This document shows positions 25,017 to 32,947 of a DNA stretch of 64,000 nt, one piece after another. Location of the stretch: assembly GCF_004153445.1 (NCBI RefSeq), contig NZ_SDQC01000001.1, forward strand, positions 248,001 to 312,000, written 5' to 3'. Within the stretch, counting starts at the first letter, position 1; the number at the start of each line of letters is the position of its first letter. The stretch is from Allopusillimonas soli (GTDB lineage: Bacteria > Pseudomonadota > Gammaproteobacteria > Burkholderiales > Burkholderiaceae_B). Below the pieces are notes generated by a model. That model did not search any database, had not been told where the DNA came from, and worked only from the letters and a program-made list of their open reading frames with translations. The position numbers were made by a program, and so were the translations under genes.

Positions 25017-25026
25017 TGGTTTACCA
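25017..25026. promoter_or_regulatory. GntR/FadR-type operator 2
   Basis: TGGT-TT-ACCA repeats the core of operator 1 with centres exactly 32 bp apart, about three DNA turns, ending 15 bp before the regulator ATG. Binding here should block or tune regulator transcription. Two in-phase sites suggest cooperative binding. Confidence 0.6.
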
Positions 25027-25041
25027 CTTATCATCCCCCGC

Positions 25042-25785
25042 ATGTCTGGTTCCCGATCCATGCTTCCCGGCTCTCACAGTGTCCGCAGCGCTCGCGATGC
25101 CGCGCTTGATGCGGGGCTGGCCGCGCTCATGCAAGAGCCGGCCTATGGCCCCGGCGCCCGGCTGCCCAACGAGCGCACGCTGGCCGAGCGATTTCAAGTC
25201 AGCCGCAGCGCCCTGCGCGCAGCCCTGGCGAGGCTGGAAGGACGCGGCCGCATCCTCCGCATCATGGGCAGCGGTACCTATGTCGCGCAGCCGTCTCAGG
25301 AATCCGGGGCGGCAAATGCCGCCGGAAAGAGCAGCAGGCCGCCAGGCCGTGCTCCCGGTGATGCCAGTCCGCAGGAAATCATGCAGGCCCGCATGCTCAT
25401 CGAACCCCAGTTGCCGGTTCTGGTCGTTGCCAACGCCAACGGCGCCGATCTGGACCGCATCGGCGCGGCCATGCGTTCAGCCGAGAGAGCGGAAACACTG
25501 GAGGATTTCGAGGTCTGGGACGGGCGCTTTCACCAGGCCATCGCCGACGCCACCCACAATCGCCTGGTTATCGAGATCTATCGCATCGTGACCGATGCAC
25601 GCAATCACGCAGAATGGGGTGCGCTCAAGCGCCGCAACGCCACTCCCGTGCGGCGCGCTCAACGCGAAGCCGAGCACAAGGCCATTTACGCTGCCCTGCA
25701 ATCGCGCGATGCGGACGGAGCCCGTCGCGCATTCGATGCCCATTTGCATCGCGTCAATCGCAATTTGTTCGGGCAGCCCGCGTGA
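25042..25785 (+). CDS. GntR-family regulator with FCD ligand domain
   Basis: A 247-residue GntR regulator. The winged helix-turn-helix occupies about residues 20-90 (GARLPNERTLAERFQVSRSALRAALARLEGRGRI and GSGTYVA). The C-terminal all-helical FCD domain contains the metal/ligand histidine positions FHQAIADATHN, HAEWG and the C-terminal DAHLHRVNRNLF. Such proteins are repressors released by a small organic acid. Two TGGT-N2-ACCA operators lie directly upstream, so autoregulation and control of the divergent exporter gene are likely. A second TauE-type gene begins 46 nt downstream and is probably cotranscribed. The ligand is presumably the exported or imported anion. Confidence 0.92.
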   Translation: MSGSRSMLPGSHSVRSARDAALDAGLAALMQEPAYGPGARLPNERTLAERFQVSRSALRAALARLEGRGRILRIMGSGTYVAQPSQESGAANAAGKSSRPPGRAPGDASPQEIMQARMLIEPQLPVLVVANANGADLDRIGAAMRSAERAETLEDFEVWDGRFHQAIADATHNRLVIEIYRIVTDARNHAEWGALKRRNATPVRRAQREAEHKAIYAALQSRDADGARRAFDAHLHRVNRNLFGQPA

Positions 25786-25831
25786 CGCTCCATTCCCGTC
25801 CTCATCCCATCCTTCATCATCCGGAATCACC

Positions 25832-26575
25832 GTGTCCCTGATCAGCATAGCCATCGTCGCCTTCATGGTCCTCGTCACCTCGTTTATTTCGGGCGTATTC
25901 GGGATGGCCGGCGGCATGATACTCATGGGTGGCCTGCTGTTCCTCATGCCGGTGGCAAGCGCCATGGTGTTGCATGGCTTCACTCAGATGGCCTCCAATG
26001 GATGGCGAGCCATATTGTGGCACCGCCATATCGTCTGGTCGATCGTGCTGCGCTACGTGCTGGGCATGGTCGCAGCGGCTGGCCTGTTCTCGCTATTGCG
26101 TTTTGCGCCGGCGCAAGCCATGGTGTTTTTATTTCTGGGACTGATCCCGTTCATTGCCTTGGCCATTCCGACGCGCATCGTTCCCCAGGCGGACAAGCGC
26201 GGAGGCGCCGAGCTGACCGGTCTGCTATGTACGTCGCTGCAATTGATGGCGGGCGTATCTGGCCCGGCGCTGGATATTTTCTTTGTACGCAGCCATATGG
26301 ACCGGCGTGCCGTCGTTGCCACCAAGGCAGCCAGCCAGTCGCTATCGCACCTGACCAAGCTGCTGTACTTCGGCTATGTCGTGCACAGCACCGACGCCGC
26401 CCAGGTGCCCGGCTGGGTCATTCTTGGCTGCATCGCGCTGGCCATGGCAGGTACGACATCCAGCCGGTTGGTGCTGGAGAAACTGACTGACCATTCATTT
26501 CGCCGGTACAGCCGCTGGATCGTATCGTTGATCGGCGTGGTGTATATCTTCAAGGCCCTGACCACACTGCATTAG
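25832..26575 (+). CDS. TauE/SafE-family permease (second), GTG start
   Basis: A 247-residue membrane protein with about seven or eight hydrophobic segments. The N-terminal repeat reads SFISGVFGMAGGMILMGGLLFLM and the second half TSLQLMAGVSGPALDIFFV; the repeat symmetry is weaker than in the first exporter, and the LGIGGG loop is degenerate (FGMAGG). GTG at 25832 is the only start placing the first hydrophobic segment at the N-terminus (VSLISIAIVAFMVLVTS) and lies 46 nt after the GntR stop; the frame extends back to 25595 only through the regulator gene. It likely shares the regulator's operon. Substrate unknown; the two TauE proteins are not obviously close paralogs. Confidence 0.85.
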   Translation: MSLISIAIVAFMVLVTSFISGVFGMAGGMILMGGLLFLMPVASAMVLHGFTQMASNGWRAILWHRHIVWSIVLRYVLGMVAAAGLFSLLRFAPAQAMVFLFLGLIPFIALAIPTRIVPQADKRGGAELTGLLCTSLQLMAGVSGPALDIFFVRSHMDRRAVVATKAASQSLSHLTKLLYFGYVVHSTDAAQVPGWVILGCIALAMAGTTSSRLVLEKLTDHSFRRYSRWIVSLIGVVYIFKALTTLH

Positions 26576-26588
26576 CCGCAAGCGTCAC

Positions 26589-28352
26589 CTAGGCCACCCG
26601 GGCAGGCAACGGGATCACCCGGCTCTTGCCGCCCTCCCCGGCTGGCCGGCGCGGCAGCTGCGTAGGCGCCTGGTTGCAAGCTGCGGCCGCTTCACGCGAT
26701 GCACCCGCAGTGCCATGCGACGCGCCGGCTACCTTGAGGGGCGTGACGGTATTGCCGCGTGGTCCGGGAGAGCCGCCTGCGTTGAACACCGCAATCGATT
26801 CCCGCAGCGCATATGCATTCCCGCCCAGTTGGGCCACGGTATCACCAAGCTCGTTGGCCAGAGCCAGGTTCTGGCGTGTGAACTCTTCCAGCGTGGATAC
26901 TGACTGGCTGATGTGATCCAGACTGTCCGACTGCGCGATATTGGCTTGACTGATGCGCGCAATAATATCGGTGACGCCCTGCACCGATTCCACGATTTCA
27001 CCCATGGTGGCGCCCGCCCGGGCCGCCTGCTCGGAACCGGTGGAGATGCGCTGCACGGAATCGTCTATCAGAACCTTGATATCTCTGGCCGCCGCCGAGC
27101 TCTTCTGTGCCAGGGCACGCACTTCGCCGGCCACCACCGCAAAGCCCCGACCAGCCTCACCCGCGCGGGCGGATTCCACTGCGGCATTCAGTGCCAGAAT
27201 GTTGGTCTGGAAGGCGATGTCGTCAATCAGTGTGACGATATCGCCAATTCTGCGCGAGCTTTCGTGAATGGCCTTTACCGTGGACACGACCTCGTTGACC
27301 ACCTCTCCGCCATGACGTGCGGTCTGCATGCTGCCCTCGGCCTGCTTGCGCGCCTGCTGCGCGTCGTCAGCATTGCGGCGCACGGCCGCCGTCAAGTCCT
27401 CCATGCTGTCCGCCGTGTCGCGCAGCGACGAGGCCTGATGCTCCGTGCGCGCCGCAAGCTGCGCATTGCTGGTGTCCAGCGCCGCGGCGCTGCGGGCGGT
27501 GGAGTCCGTGCCGGCATTGACATCAGCGGCAATGCCGACAAGGCTCTTGCGCATCATATCCAGATAGAAATACAGCTTGCCCACCTCGCCATTCTCGTCT
27601 GGATCGGCATCAATGACGATATCCAGATTGCCCGCAGCCACCTGGCGGGCAATGTCCGCGGCACCTTCCAGCGGGCGTATGAACCGCCGCGCCGTCTGCC
27701 AGCCATGCAGCAGTCCGGCCGCGGCCAGCACAGCCGCGGCGCCCAGCAGCCAAGGGCCTTGTTCGGCCGGCACCCCGCCGTGCGCCGCATACCATGCGAT
27801 CGCAGCCATCGGCAGGCACAAGAGTATCGCCGCGCGCAGCAACCCTGCTTTCAAGCCGCGGCTGAATGGCCGGGCAAGCAAACTGGCGGCACGGCGCCAG
27901 CCGGTCGGCACTATACGGCCTTCCCGCAGGGCATAGCCTCGTTGTCCGGCGTTGATCGCGTCATGGAAGCGTTGCGCCTCGGCAATCTGCTCGTCGGAGG
28001 GCTTCAGCCGCACCGAGGCATAGCCCGTGACTTCGCCCCGCTCGCGTATCGGCACCACGTTGGCCAGCATCCAATAGAAGCCCCCATCCTTGCGACGGTT
28101 TTTGACCAGCCCCAGCCACGGCTTCCCTGCCTTGAGCGTATCCCATAAGTCCTGGAATGCTGCCGGCGGCATATCTGGATGCCGAATGACGTTGTGCGCC
28201 TTGCCTATCAGCTCTTCGCGGGTGAAGCCGCTGATCTGCACGAAAGCCGGGTTCGCATAGGTGATCCTGCCCTTCAGATCCGTCTTGGAGATTAGATACT
28301 GATCTTCCTGTACCTTGGTTTCAACGTCATAGACGGGATAGTTCTTGCGCAC
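26589..28352 (-). CDS. aer: Aer-like PAS-containing methyl-accepting chemotaxis protein
   Basis: A 587-residue receptor. The N-terminal PAS domain (about 5-120) shows the Aer block EDQYLISKTDLKGRITYANPAF and GFTREELIGKAHNVIRHPDMP, a FAD-binding energy/oxygen sensor. Two short hydrophobic segments follow (AAILLCLPMAAIAWYAA and LLGAAAVLAAAGLL), then HAMP and a signalling hairpin with [36 protein letters not shown] 28352 is chosen: GGAG is six bases upstream, family members start (M)RKN-P-, and the sigma-28 promoter at 28419-28445 starts transcription about 60 nt before it, which leaves no leader for the alternative ATG at 28406. It reports redox or oxygen level to the CheA pathway. It converges with the permease gene. 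Confidence 0.88.
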   Translation of the reverse strand: MRKNYPVYDVETKVQEDQYLISKTDLKGRITYANPAFVQISGFTREELIGKAHNVIRHPDMPPAAFQDLWDTLKAGKPWLGLVKNRRKDGGFYWMLANVVPIRERGEVTGYASVRLKPSDEQIAEAQRFHDAINAGQRGYALREGRIVPTGWRRAASLLARPFSRGLKAGLLRAAILLCLPMAAIAWYAAHGGVPAEQGPWLLGAAAVLAAAGLLHGWQTARRFIRPLEGAADIARQVAAGNLDIVIDADPDENGEVGKLYFYLDMMRKSLVGIAADVNAGTDSTARSAAALDTSNAQLAARTEHQASSLRDTADSMEDLTAAVRRNADDAQQARKQAEGSMQTARHGGEVVNEVVSTVKAIHESSRRIGDIVTLIDDIAFQTNILALNAAVESARAGEAGRGFAVVAGEVRALAQKSSAAARDIKVLIDDSVQRISTGSEQAARAGATMGEIVESVQGVTDIIARISQANIAQSDSLDHISQSVSTLEEFTRQNLALANELGDTVAQLGGNAYALRESIAVFNAGGSPGPRGNTVTPLKVAGASHGTAGASREAAAACNQAPTQLPRRPAGEGGKSRVIPLPARVA

Positions 28353-28418
28353 GGCTGACTCCACAGATGCGCCGACAGCGGTGCTTCGGCATGTTTGATG
28401 ACACATCGTTCGCCTATC

Positions 28419-28445
28419 TTTACGGCCATGCCTTGCAAAACATTA
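28419..28445 (-). promoter_or_regulatory. Sigma-28 promoter for aer
   Basis: Read on the minus strand: TAATGTTT, 11 bases, GCCGTAAA. Seven of eight -35 bases agree with TAAAGTTT; the -10 follows the GCCGTWAN form of the other sites in this window. The predicted start of transcription is near 28411. Confidence 0.75.
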
Positions 28446-28529
28446 CCCCTGATCTAGCAATCTCTTCCGTAATTTCAGTGTTATTTCAGAACTAATCAGA
28501 ATCTTGCCGTTCTCTGACCAAACGCTAAT

Positions 28530-28556
28530 TCAAGACGCCGCAGGCACTGCCGTAAC
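28530..28556 (+). promoter_or_regulatory. Candidate sigma-28 promoter for fliC1
   Basis: TCAAGACG, 11 bases, GCCGTAAC. The -10 is good and the spacing exact, but the -35 keeps only T-AAG. It would give a 120-nt leader, almost the same as for the second flagellin. No better match lies in the 334-nt stretch upstream of this flagellin. Confidence 0.45.
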
Positions 28557-28638
28557 GACTGGTGAGCTGGCGGAATGCCGCTGACTGCGCAGCCTTCGCG
28601 GCGCTGCACAGTCGTCGGGGGCGGTCTTCAGGATGCTT

Positions 28639-28664
28639 GTACCGCAACAGATCCGTTGCGGTAC
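28639..28664 (+). other. Perfect stem-loop in fliC1 5' leader
   Basis: GTACCGCAAC, loop AGATCC, GTTGCGGTAC: ten paired bases ending about 10 nt before the ribosome site. No T-run follows, so it is not a terminator. An mRNA stabiliser or translational control structure is likely. Confidence 0.6.
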
Positions 28665-28686
28665 CGTGTTTCTCAGAGGAGTTTCT

Positions 28687-29874
28687 ATGTCTGTCATCAA
28701 CACCAATGCCCTGTCCCTGATTGCGCAGGGCAATCTGTTCAAGGCGCAGTCGTCGCTCGGCAGCGCCATCGAGCGCTTGTCCTCTGGCTTGCGCATCAAC
28801 AGCGCCAAGGACGATGCCGCCGGCCAGGCCATCGTCAACCGGTTCTCCGCCAATATCCGCGGACTGATGCAAGCCTCCCGAAATGCCAACGATGGCATTT
28901 CCATTGCGCAAACAACCGAAGGCGCGCTGAATGAAATCAACAACAACCTGCAGCGCATACGTGAACTGTCGGTGCAAGCGGCCAACGGCACCAATTCCAA
29001 CTCGGACCTGCGCTCCATCCAGGATGAAATCAGCCAGCGCCTGAGCGAAATCAATCGTGTTTCCGAGCAAACGCAGTTCAACGGCGTCAAGGTGCTGGCC
29101 AACGATACACGCCTGAACATCCAGGTTGGGGCCAATGACAACGAGACCATTTCGATTTCGCTGCAGAAAATCGACAGCAACATGCTGGGCTTGGGCAGTT
29201 TCAATGTCTCCGGTCCTTCCGGCGCCACCACCGCGGTGAACGCGGCGGCTGCCAAGGAAGTCTTTGGCGCCACCTCGGCCATAAGCAAGGCTGCCCTGAC
29301 GACAAATGGCGCCGCAGTCAGAGGGGCATTGGGTGTAACGACCGGCACCGTCGCCGACGGTACGGTTGTCGTCGACCAGAAAGGCAACTGGTATGCCCGT
29401 TATGAAGCGAGCGGCCTGAACGCGGCAGACATCAATGCCCTCGCGGCCCGAGGCATTCAGGTGGCGGCAGGCGCCAGCACCGCCACGATCTACTACGCGG
29501 TCAACCCCACTGCCGAAACAGGCGTGAACACAACGACCACCGCCGACACCGCTGCCTTCACCCTCGACCTAACTGCAACAGCTCCGGTCAACGGCGCCAC
29601 GCCCAATGCGCTGGGCACCCTGGACATCGCACTGAGCCGCGTCGACGCAATGCGCAGCCAGCTTGGTGCGGTTCAAAACCGCTTTGAATCCACGATCGCC
29701 AATCTGAACAACACCATCACCAACCTGACCTCCGCCCGTTCGCGCATCGAAGACGCCGACTACGCGGTCGAAGTCTCCAACATGACGCGTGCGCAGATCC
29801 TGCAGCAGGCGGGCACCTCGGTGCTGGCTCAGGCCAACCAGGTGCCACAAACGGCGCTGTCGCTGCTGCGCTAA
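28687..29874 (+). CDS. fliC: Flagellin (first of two tandem copies)
   Basis: A 395-residue flagellin. The conserved D0/D1 N-terminus runs from [17 protein letters not shown] through [17 protein letters not shown] and [17 protein letters not shown], the segment seen by TLR5 in beta- and gammaproteobacterial flagellins. The C-terminus has [18 protein letters not shown] and ends LSLLR as in polymerising flagellins. The central D2/D3 part (about 175-310) is unrelated at residue level to the second copy, and is Ala/Thr rich. AGAGGAG lies six bases before the ATG at 28687; the frame extends upstream but has no family match there. Exported through the flagellar type III channel as the filament subunit, chaperoned by FliS. 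Transcription is probably FliA-dependent. Confidence 0.96.
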   Translation: MSVINTNALSLIAQGNLFKAQSSLGSAIERLSSGLRINSAKDDAAGQAIVNRFSANIRGLMQASRNANDGISIAQTTEGALNEINNNLQRIRELSVQAANGTNSNSDLRSIQDEISQRLSEINRVSEQTQFNGVKVLANDTRLNIQVGANDNETISISLQKIDSNMLGLGSFNVSGPSGATTAVNAAAAKEVFGATSAISKAALTTNGAAVRGALGVTTGTVADGTVVVDQKGNWYARYEASGLNAADINALAARGIQVAAGASTATIYYAVNPTAETGVNTTTTADTAAFTLDLTATAPVNGATPNALGTLDIALSRVDAMRSQLGAVQNRFESTIANLNNTITNLTSARSRIEDADYAVEVSNMTRAQILQQAGTSVLAQANQVPQTALSLLR

Positions 29875-29928
29875 GCTGGCGGGCGCGGCGCCGCTTTCTC
29901 CGTAGCGGCGCCGACTTCCCGACAGCCT

Positions 29929-29980
29929 CGCCCCCTGCCCGGGCCGCTTCCTCACAGGCGGCCCGGGCAGGGGGCGTTTT
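29929..29980 (+). terminator. Rho-independent terminator after fliC1
   Basis: A perfect 19-bp inverted repeat, arms 29929-29947 and 29958-29976 (left arm CGCCCCCTGCCCGGGCCGC), loop of 10, followed by TTTTC. It should isolate the first flagellin from the second. Confidence 0.93.
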
Positions 29981-30092
29981 CATGACCGGCATGCAGGCCG
30001 GTTTTTATTCTTCAAGGACCCAGGCGGGCCGTGTCCACGCAGGCGCTTTAATCAGTTTAAGCAAGATCATGCAATTTATGGCAAGGTTTATC

Positions 30093-30119
30093 TAAAGTTC
30101 TGTAACTCCTCGTCGTTAA
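30093..30119 (+). promoter_or_regulatory. Sigma-28 promoter for fliC2
   Basis: TAAAGTTC, 11 bases, GTCGTTAA: seven of eight -35 bases and a close -10. Transcription should start near 30126, leaving a 118-nt leader. Confidence 0.88.
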
Positions 30120-30140
30120 GGGCAATGAACAGGAAGAAAT

Positions 30141-30186
30141 CGTCTTATGGCGTTGGTTCCCCGGCCAATGCGCCGTACATAAGACG
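30141..30186 (+). other. Stem-loop in fliC2 5' leader
   Basis: CGTCTTATG (30141-30149) pairs with CATAAGACG (30178-30186), with an inner stem GCGTTGG (30150-30156) against CCAATGC (30165-30171) using one G-T pair. The sequence is unrelated to the fliC1 leader stem but lies in the same part of the transcript, suggesting leader control of both flagellins. Confidence 0.55.
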
Positions 30187-30243
30187 CATGGAAGCCTGCG
30201 AACCAGGCGGATCAACCGCCGATTTTCCCTCTGAGGAGCTCTC

Positions 30244-31434
30244 ATGTCTGTTATCAACACCAACTCGCTGTCCCTGATCGCACAGGGCAATCTGCAAAAA
30301 TCCCAGTCCGCACTGGGCAATGCCATTGAGCGCCTGTCTTCGGGCTTGCGCATCAACAGCGCCAAGGACGACGCAGCCGGCCAGGCCATCGCCAACCGGT
30401 TCACCGCCAACATCAAGGGCCTGACCCAGGCAACGCGCAATGCCAACGATGGCATCTCGATCGCGCAAACCACGGAAGGCTCCCTGAACGAGATCAACAA
30501 CAATCTGCAGCGCATCCGCGAACTGTCGGTACAGGCTGCCAATGGCACCAATTCCGACTCCGATCTGGAATCCATTCAAGCGGAAATCACGCAGCGCCTG
30601 GACGAGATCAACCGCGTTTCCGAGCAGACCCAGTTCAACAATATCCGCGTACTGGCGGACGACTCCACGCTGAGCATACAGGTGGGCGCCAACGACAGCG
30701 AAACCATCGACATCAAGCTGCAGAAAATCACGGCTGACACGCTGAACCTGTCGAACTTCAATGTCACCGGCCCCACTGGCACACCAACCGCCGCCGTGGC
30801 AGCCGACTTTCAGAATGCCTATGGCTCCACGTCTCAAGTGGCTGGCGCCACGGTTGCGGAAGCCAGCGCGGACAAGCTGGCCGAGCGGCTGGGCGTGGAC
30901 GCAGGCAGCGTGGTACTGGATGCGGCGGCCGCCTACGTGGATGACAATGGCAAGTTCTTTGCCAAGGTCACGATCACACCGGCGGATGCCACGGAAGTCG
31001 GCAACTTGGCATCGCGCGGCTTCACAGGCGAGGCGACCGTAGCCAAGGACTACTACATCGCCCTTGAACCCTCCGAGGCGGATGTCTCGACACCCACGGA
31101 GGCGGCATTCACCATCGACACGGACAACATGTCATTGAAATCGCTGTCGACGGGCGCCACAGCCAACCCTCTGGAAGCCATAGACAACGCCCTGGCCCAG
31201 GTTGACAATTTTCGTAGCGATCTGGGCGCAATCCAGAACCGCTTCGAGTCGGCCATCACCAACCTGAGCAACACCATCACCAACCTGACTTCGGCGCGTT
31301 CGCGCATCGAAGACGCCGACTACGCTGTCGAGGTCTCCAACATGACGCGCGCGCAGATTCTGCAACAGGCGGGCACGTCGGTGCTGGCACAGGCCAACCA
31401 GGTGCCGCAGACCGTGCTGTCGCTGCTGCGTTAA
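30244..31434 (+). CDS. fliC: Flagellin (second tandem copy)
   Basis: A 396-residue flagellin with the same D0/D1 ends as the first copy, near-identical over the first 165 and last 90 residues. The central part (about 175-310) differs entirely and is more acidic (AEASADKLAERLGVDAGS, ALEPSEADVSTPTEA). ATG 30244 has TGAGGAG eight bases upstream. It has its own strong sigma-28 promoter and its own leader, separated from copy one by a strong terminator, so the two can be expressed independently. The C-terminal LSLLR is intact, so both should polymerise. A convergent hairpin separates it from fliA. Likely the major filament subunit, judging only by the better promoter. Confidence 0.96.
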   Translation: MSVINTNSLSLIAQGNLQKSQSALGNAIERLSSGLRINSAKDDAAGQAIANRFTANIKGLTQATRNANDGISIAQTTEGSLNEINNNLQRIRELSVQAANGTNSDSDLESIQAEITQRLDEINRVSEQTQFNNIRVLADDSTLSIQVGANDSETIDIKLQKITADTLNLSNFNVTGPTGTPTAAVAADFQNAYGSTSQVAGATVAEASADKLAERLGVDAGSVVLDAAAAYVDDNGKFFAKVTITPADATEVGNLASRGFTGEATVAKDYYIALEPSEADVSTPTEAAFTIDTDNMSLKSLSTGATANPLEAIDNALAQVDNFRSDLGAIQNRFESAITNLSNTITNLTSARSRIEDADYAVEVSNMTRAQILQQAGTSVLAQANQVPQTVLSLLR

Positions 31435-31447
31435 GCCTATTTGGGGT

Positions 31448-31481
31448 GAAGCCGGATCGGGGTACGCCCGGATCCGGCTTC
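31448..31481. terminator. Hairpin between convergent fliC2 and fliA
   Basis: GAAGCCGGATC pairs perfectly with GATCCGGCTTC across a 12-nt loop. There is no T-run on either side, so termination strength is uncertain; the position between two convergent stop codons suggests a bidirectional terminator. Confidence 0.6.
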
Positions 31482-31487
31482 GGTGCA

Positions 31488-32315
31488 TCAGAGTATCGCC
31501 TGCAGCGCCATCTCATCGGGCGATTCGTGCCATGAGCCGGCGGACAATGCCGCGCGTATGCGCGCCACCGCCTGCGAACGCAATTGCGACACCCGGCCTT
31601 CGCTGACGCCCATGACGGCGCCGATTTCCTTCTGATTGAGGCTTTGCTCGAACTGCAGCGAAAGCAGCAGACGCTCGCGCTCAGGCAATTGCTCGATGGC
31701 CTGTACGAGTGCGGCGCGCAAGCCCTGCGACATCAACTGGTTCAGCGGGTTCGATGACCACAGCGGCAGGGGCGGCGCACCGCCTGCGACCGACGGGTCC
31801 GCGCCCTGCCCCGTCTCGCCGTCGGCGCGCTGCAGGTCTTCGAAATGCAATATCTGAACGCCGCAGGCATCTTCCAGCATGGCCTGGTAGCTTTCCAGAG
31901 ACAGTCCGAGCTCCTGCGCGACTTCCGCTTCGGTGGGTGCGCGCAGCAGTCGCTGGTTGAGATGGCAGACGGCAGTCTCGATCTGGCGCGCCTTGCTTCT
32001 TACCGAGCGCGGAAGCCAATCCTGGCTGCGCAGCTCGTCAAGCATGGCGCCACGTATACGGGTGACCGCATACGTCTCGAACTGCGCCTTGGCGCTAGGC
32101 TGATAGCGGCGCACCGCGTCGAGCAGGCCCATCATGCCTGCCTGCACGAGATCGTCCAGCTCCACGCTGGAAGGCAGCCTGGCAATGAGCTGCAACGCCA
32201 GGCGCCTGACCAGGGGTGCGTATTGGCCGACCAGACGGTCTTCGGAACTGGGCATGTCTGCAGACAAAGGGCGTGAAAACGGAAACTCATTGTCAGCCGT
32301 CGCATCCGCACGCAT
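31488..32315 (-). CDS. fliA: Flagellar sigma factor sigma-28
   Basis: A 275-residue sigma-28. Region 2 shows LVRRLALQLIARLPSSVELDDLVQAGMMGLLDAVRRYQP and YAVTRIRGAMLDELRSQDW; region 3 LPRSVRSKARQIETA; region 4 ends in LNQKEIGAVMGVSEGRVSQLRSQA, the -35 recognition helix. It directs RNA polymerase to the TAAA-N15-GCCGTWAN sites seen across the locus and is held by FlgM until the hook is complete. Start is uncertain: ATG 32315 is used; TTG 32327 and ATG 32255 are alternatives, and a roughly 25-residue extension beyond the usual family N-terminus is present with either of the first two. It is transcribed alone on the minus strand, divergent from flaG. Confidence 0.93.
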   Translation of the reverse strand: MRADATADNEFPFSRPLSADMPSSEDRLVGQYAPLVRRLALQLIARLPSSVELDDLVQAGMMGLLDAVRRYQPSAKAQFETYAVTRIRGAMLDELRSQDWLPRSVRSKARQIETAVCHLNQRLLRAPTEAEVAQELGLSLESYQAMLEDACGVQILHFEDLQRADGETGQGADPSVAGGAPPLPLWSSNPLNQLMSQGLRAALVQAIEQLPERERLLLSLQFEQSLNQKEIGAVMGVSEGRVSQLRSQAVARIRAALSAGSWHESPDEMALQAIL

Positions 32316-32378
32316 AGCAGGAAGCAATCCACTATTTGGATGGCTGTTCAGGCGATTGGCCCTGGCCGTCCGCGGGAT

Positions 32379-32405
32379 TAAAGTTTACGGCCTCGCTGCC
32401 GTAGC
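32379..32405 (+). promoter_or_regulatory. Sigma-28 promoter for flaG-fliD operon
   Basis: TAAAGTTT, 11 bases, GCCGTAGC. The -35 is a perfect consensus. Transcription should start near 32412, 52 nt before flaG. The opposite strand at 32384-32410 also holds a GCCGTAAA with 11-base spacing, discussed as a finding. Confidence 0.88.
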
Positions 32406-32463
32406 CTTCTTCATCAGGCACAGCCTGCCATTTCATTCACATATTCAGTGCGGGAGTCGCAGC

Positions 32464-32844
32464 ATGCTTCAACCCATTCCATCCGGTGCCCCCCAGACGT
32501 CGGGCACGGCGCCACAACCCCCACAGGCGTCGTCCAGGCCAGATCCCATCGCGCCGATATCGGTTGGAGCCGGCGAATCCGCTGCTTCCCGCGAAATGCC
32601 GCAAGCGGGTACATCGATGCAGGTCGAGCCGGTATCCAAAGCGCTGGAGGCCATCAATGCGTCCATGCAGGCGTGGTCCACCGGCATGCGTTTCGACCTG
32701 GACGAAGACAGCCAGCGCATCGTCATCACCATTGTGGACAATGCATCGGGCGAAGTGCTGCGCACCGTGCCCACGGAAGCCGTGCTGCGGGTTGCCCGCA
32801 TGATCACCCAGTTGCAAGGCGGGGCTGTCGATACACACGCGTGA
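32464..32844 (+). CDS. flaG: FlaG family flagellar protein
   Basis: A 126-residue FlaG. The first 60 residues are Pro/Ser/Ala rich and low in complexity; the conserved domain follows with MRFDLDEDSQRIVITIVDNASGEVLRTVPTEAVLRVA and ends ITQLQGG. FlaG influences filament length in several bacteria and is usually encoded beside fliD. ATG 32464 has GGGAG eight bases upstream; the frame back to 32134 is open only by chance over the sigma factor. It is the first gene of the sigma-28 operon running to fliT and beyond. Biochemical role is poorly known. Confidence 0.92.
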   Translation: MLQPIPSGAPQTSGTAPQPPQASSRPDPIAPISVGAGESAASREMPQAGTSMQVEPVSKALEAINASMQAWSTGMRFDLDEDSQRIVITIVDNASGEVLRTVPTEAVLRVARMITQLQGGAVDTHA

Positions 32845-32947
32845 TGGGCGTGCACAGCAATGCGGCAAACTGCCAAGGCTTCGCGCCTCAAACACACGCA
32901 TTGATCCCGGAGCATGCGCGGGACAATATCCGAAACAGGAGTACATC

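Noticed and set aside
28353-28406. ATG start at 28406 for the Aer-like receptor
   Set aside because: It lies almost at the predicted transcription start of the sigma-28 promoter, leaving no leader; GTG 28352 has GGAG and fits the family N-terminus.
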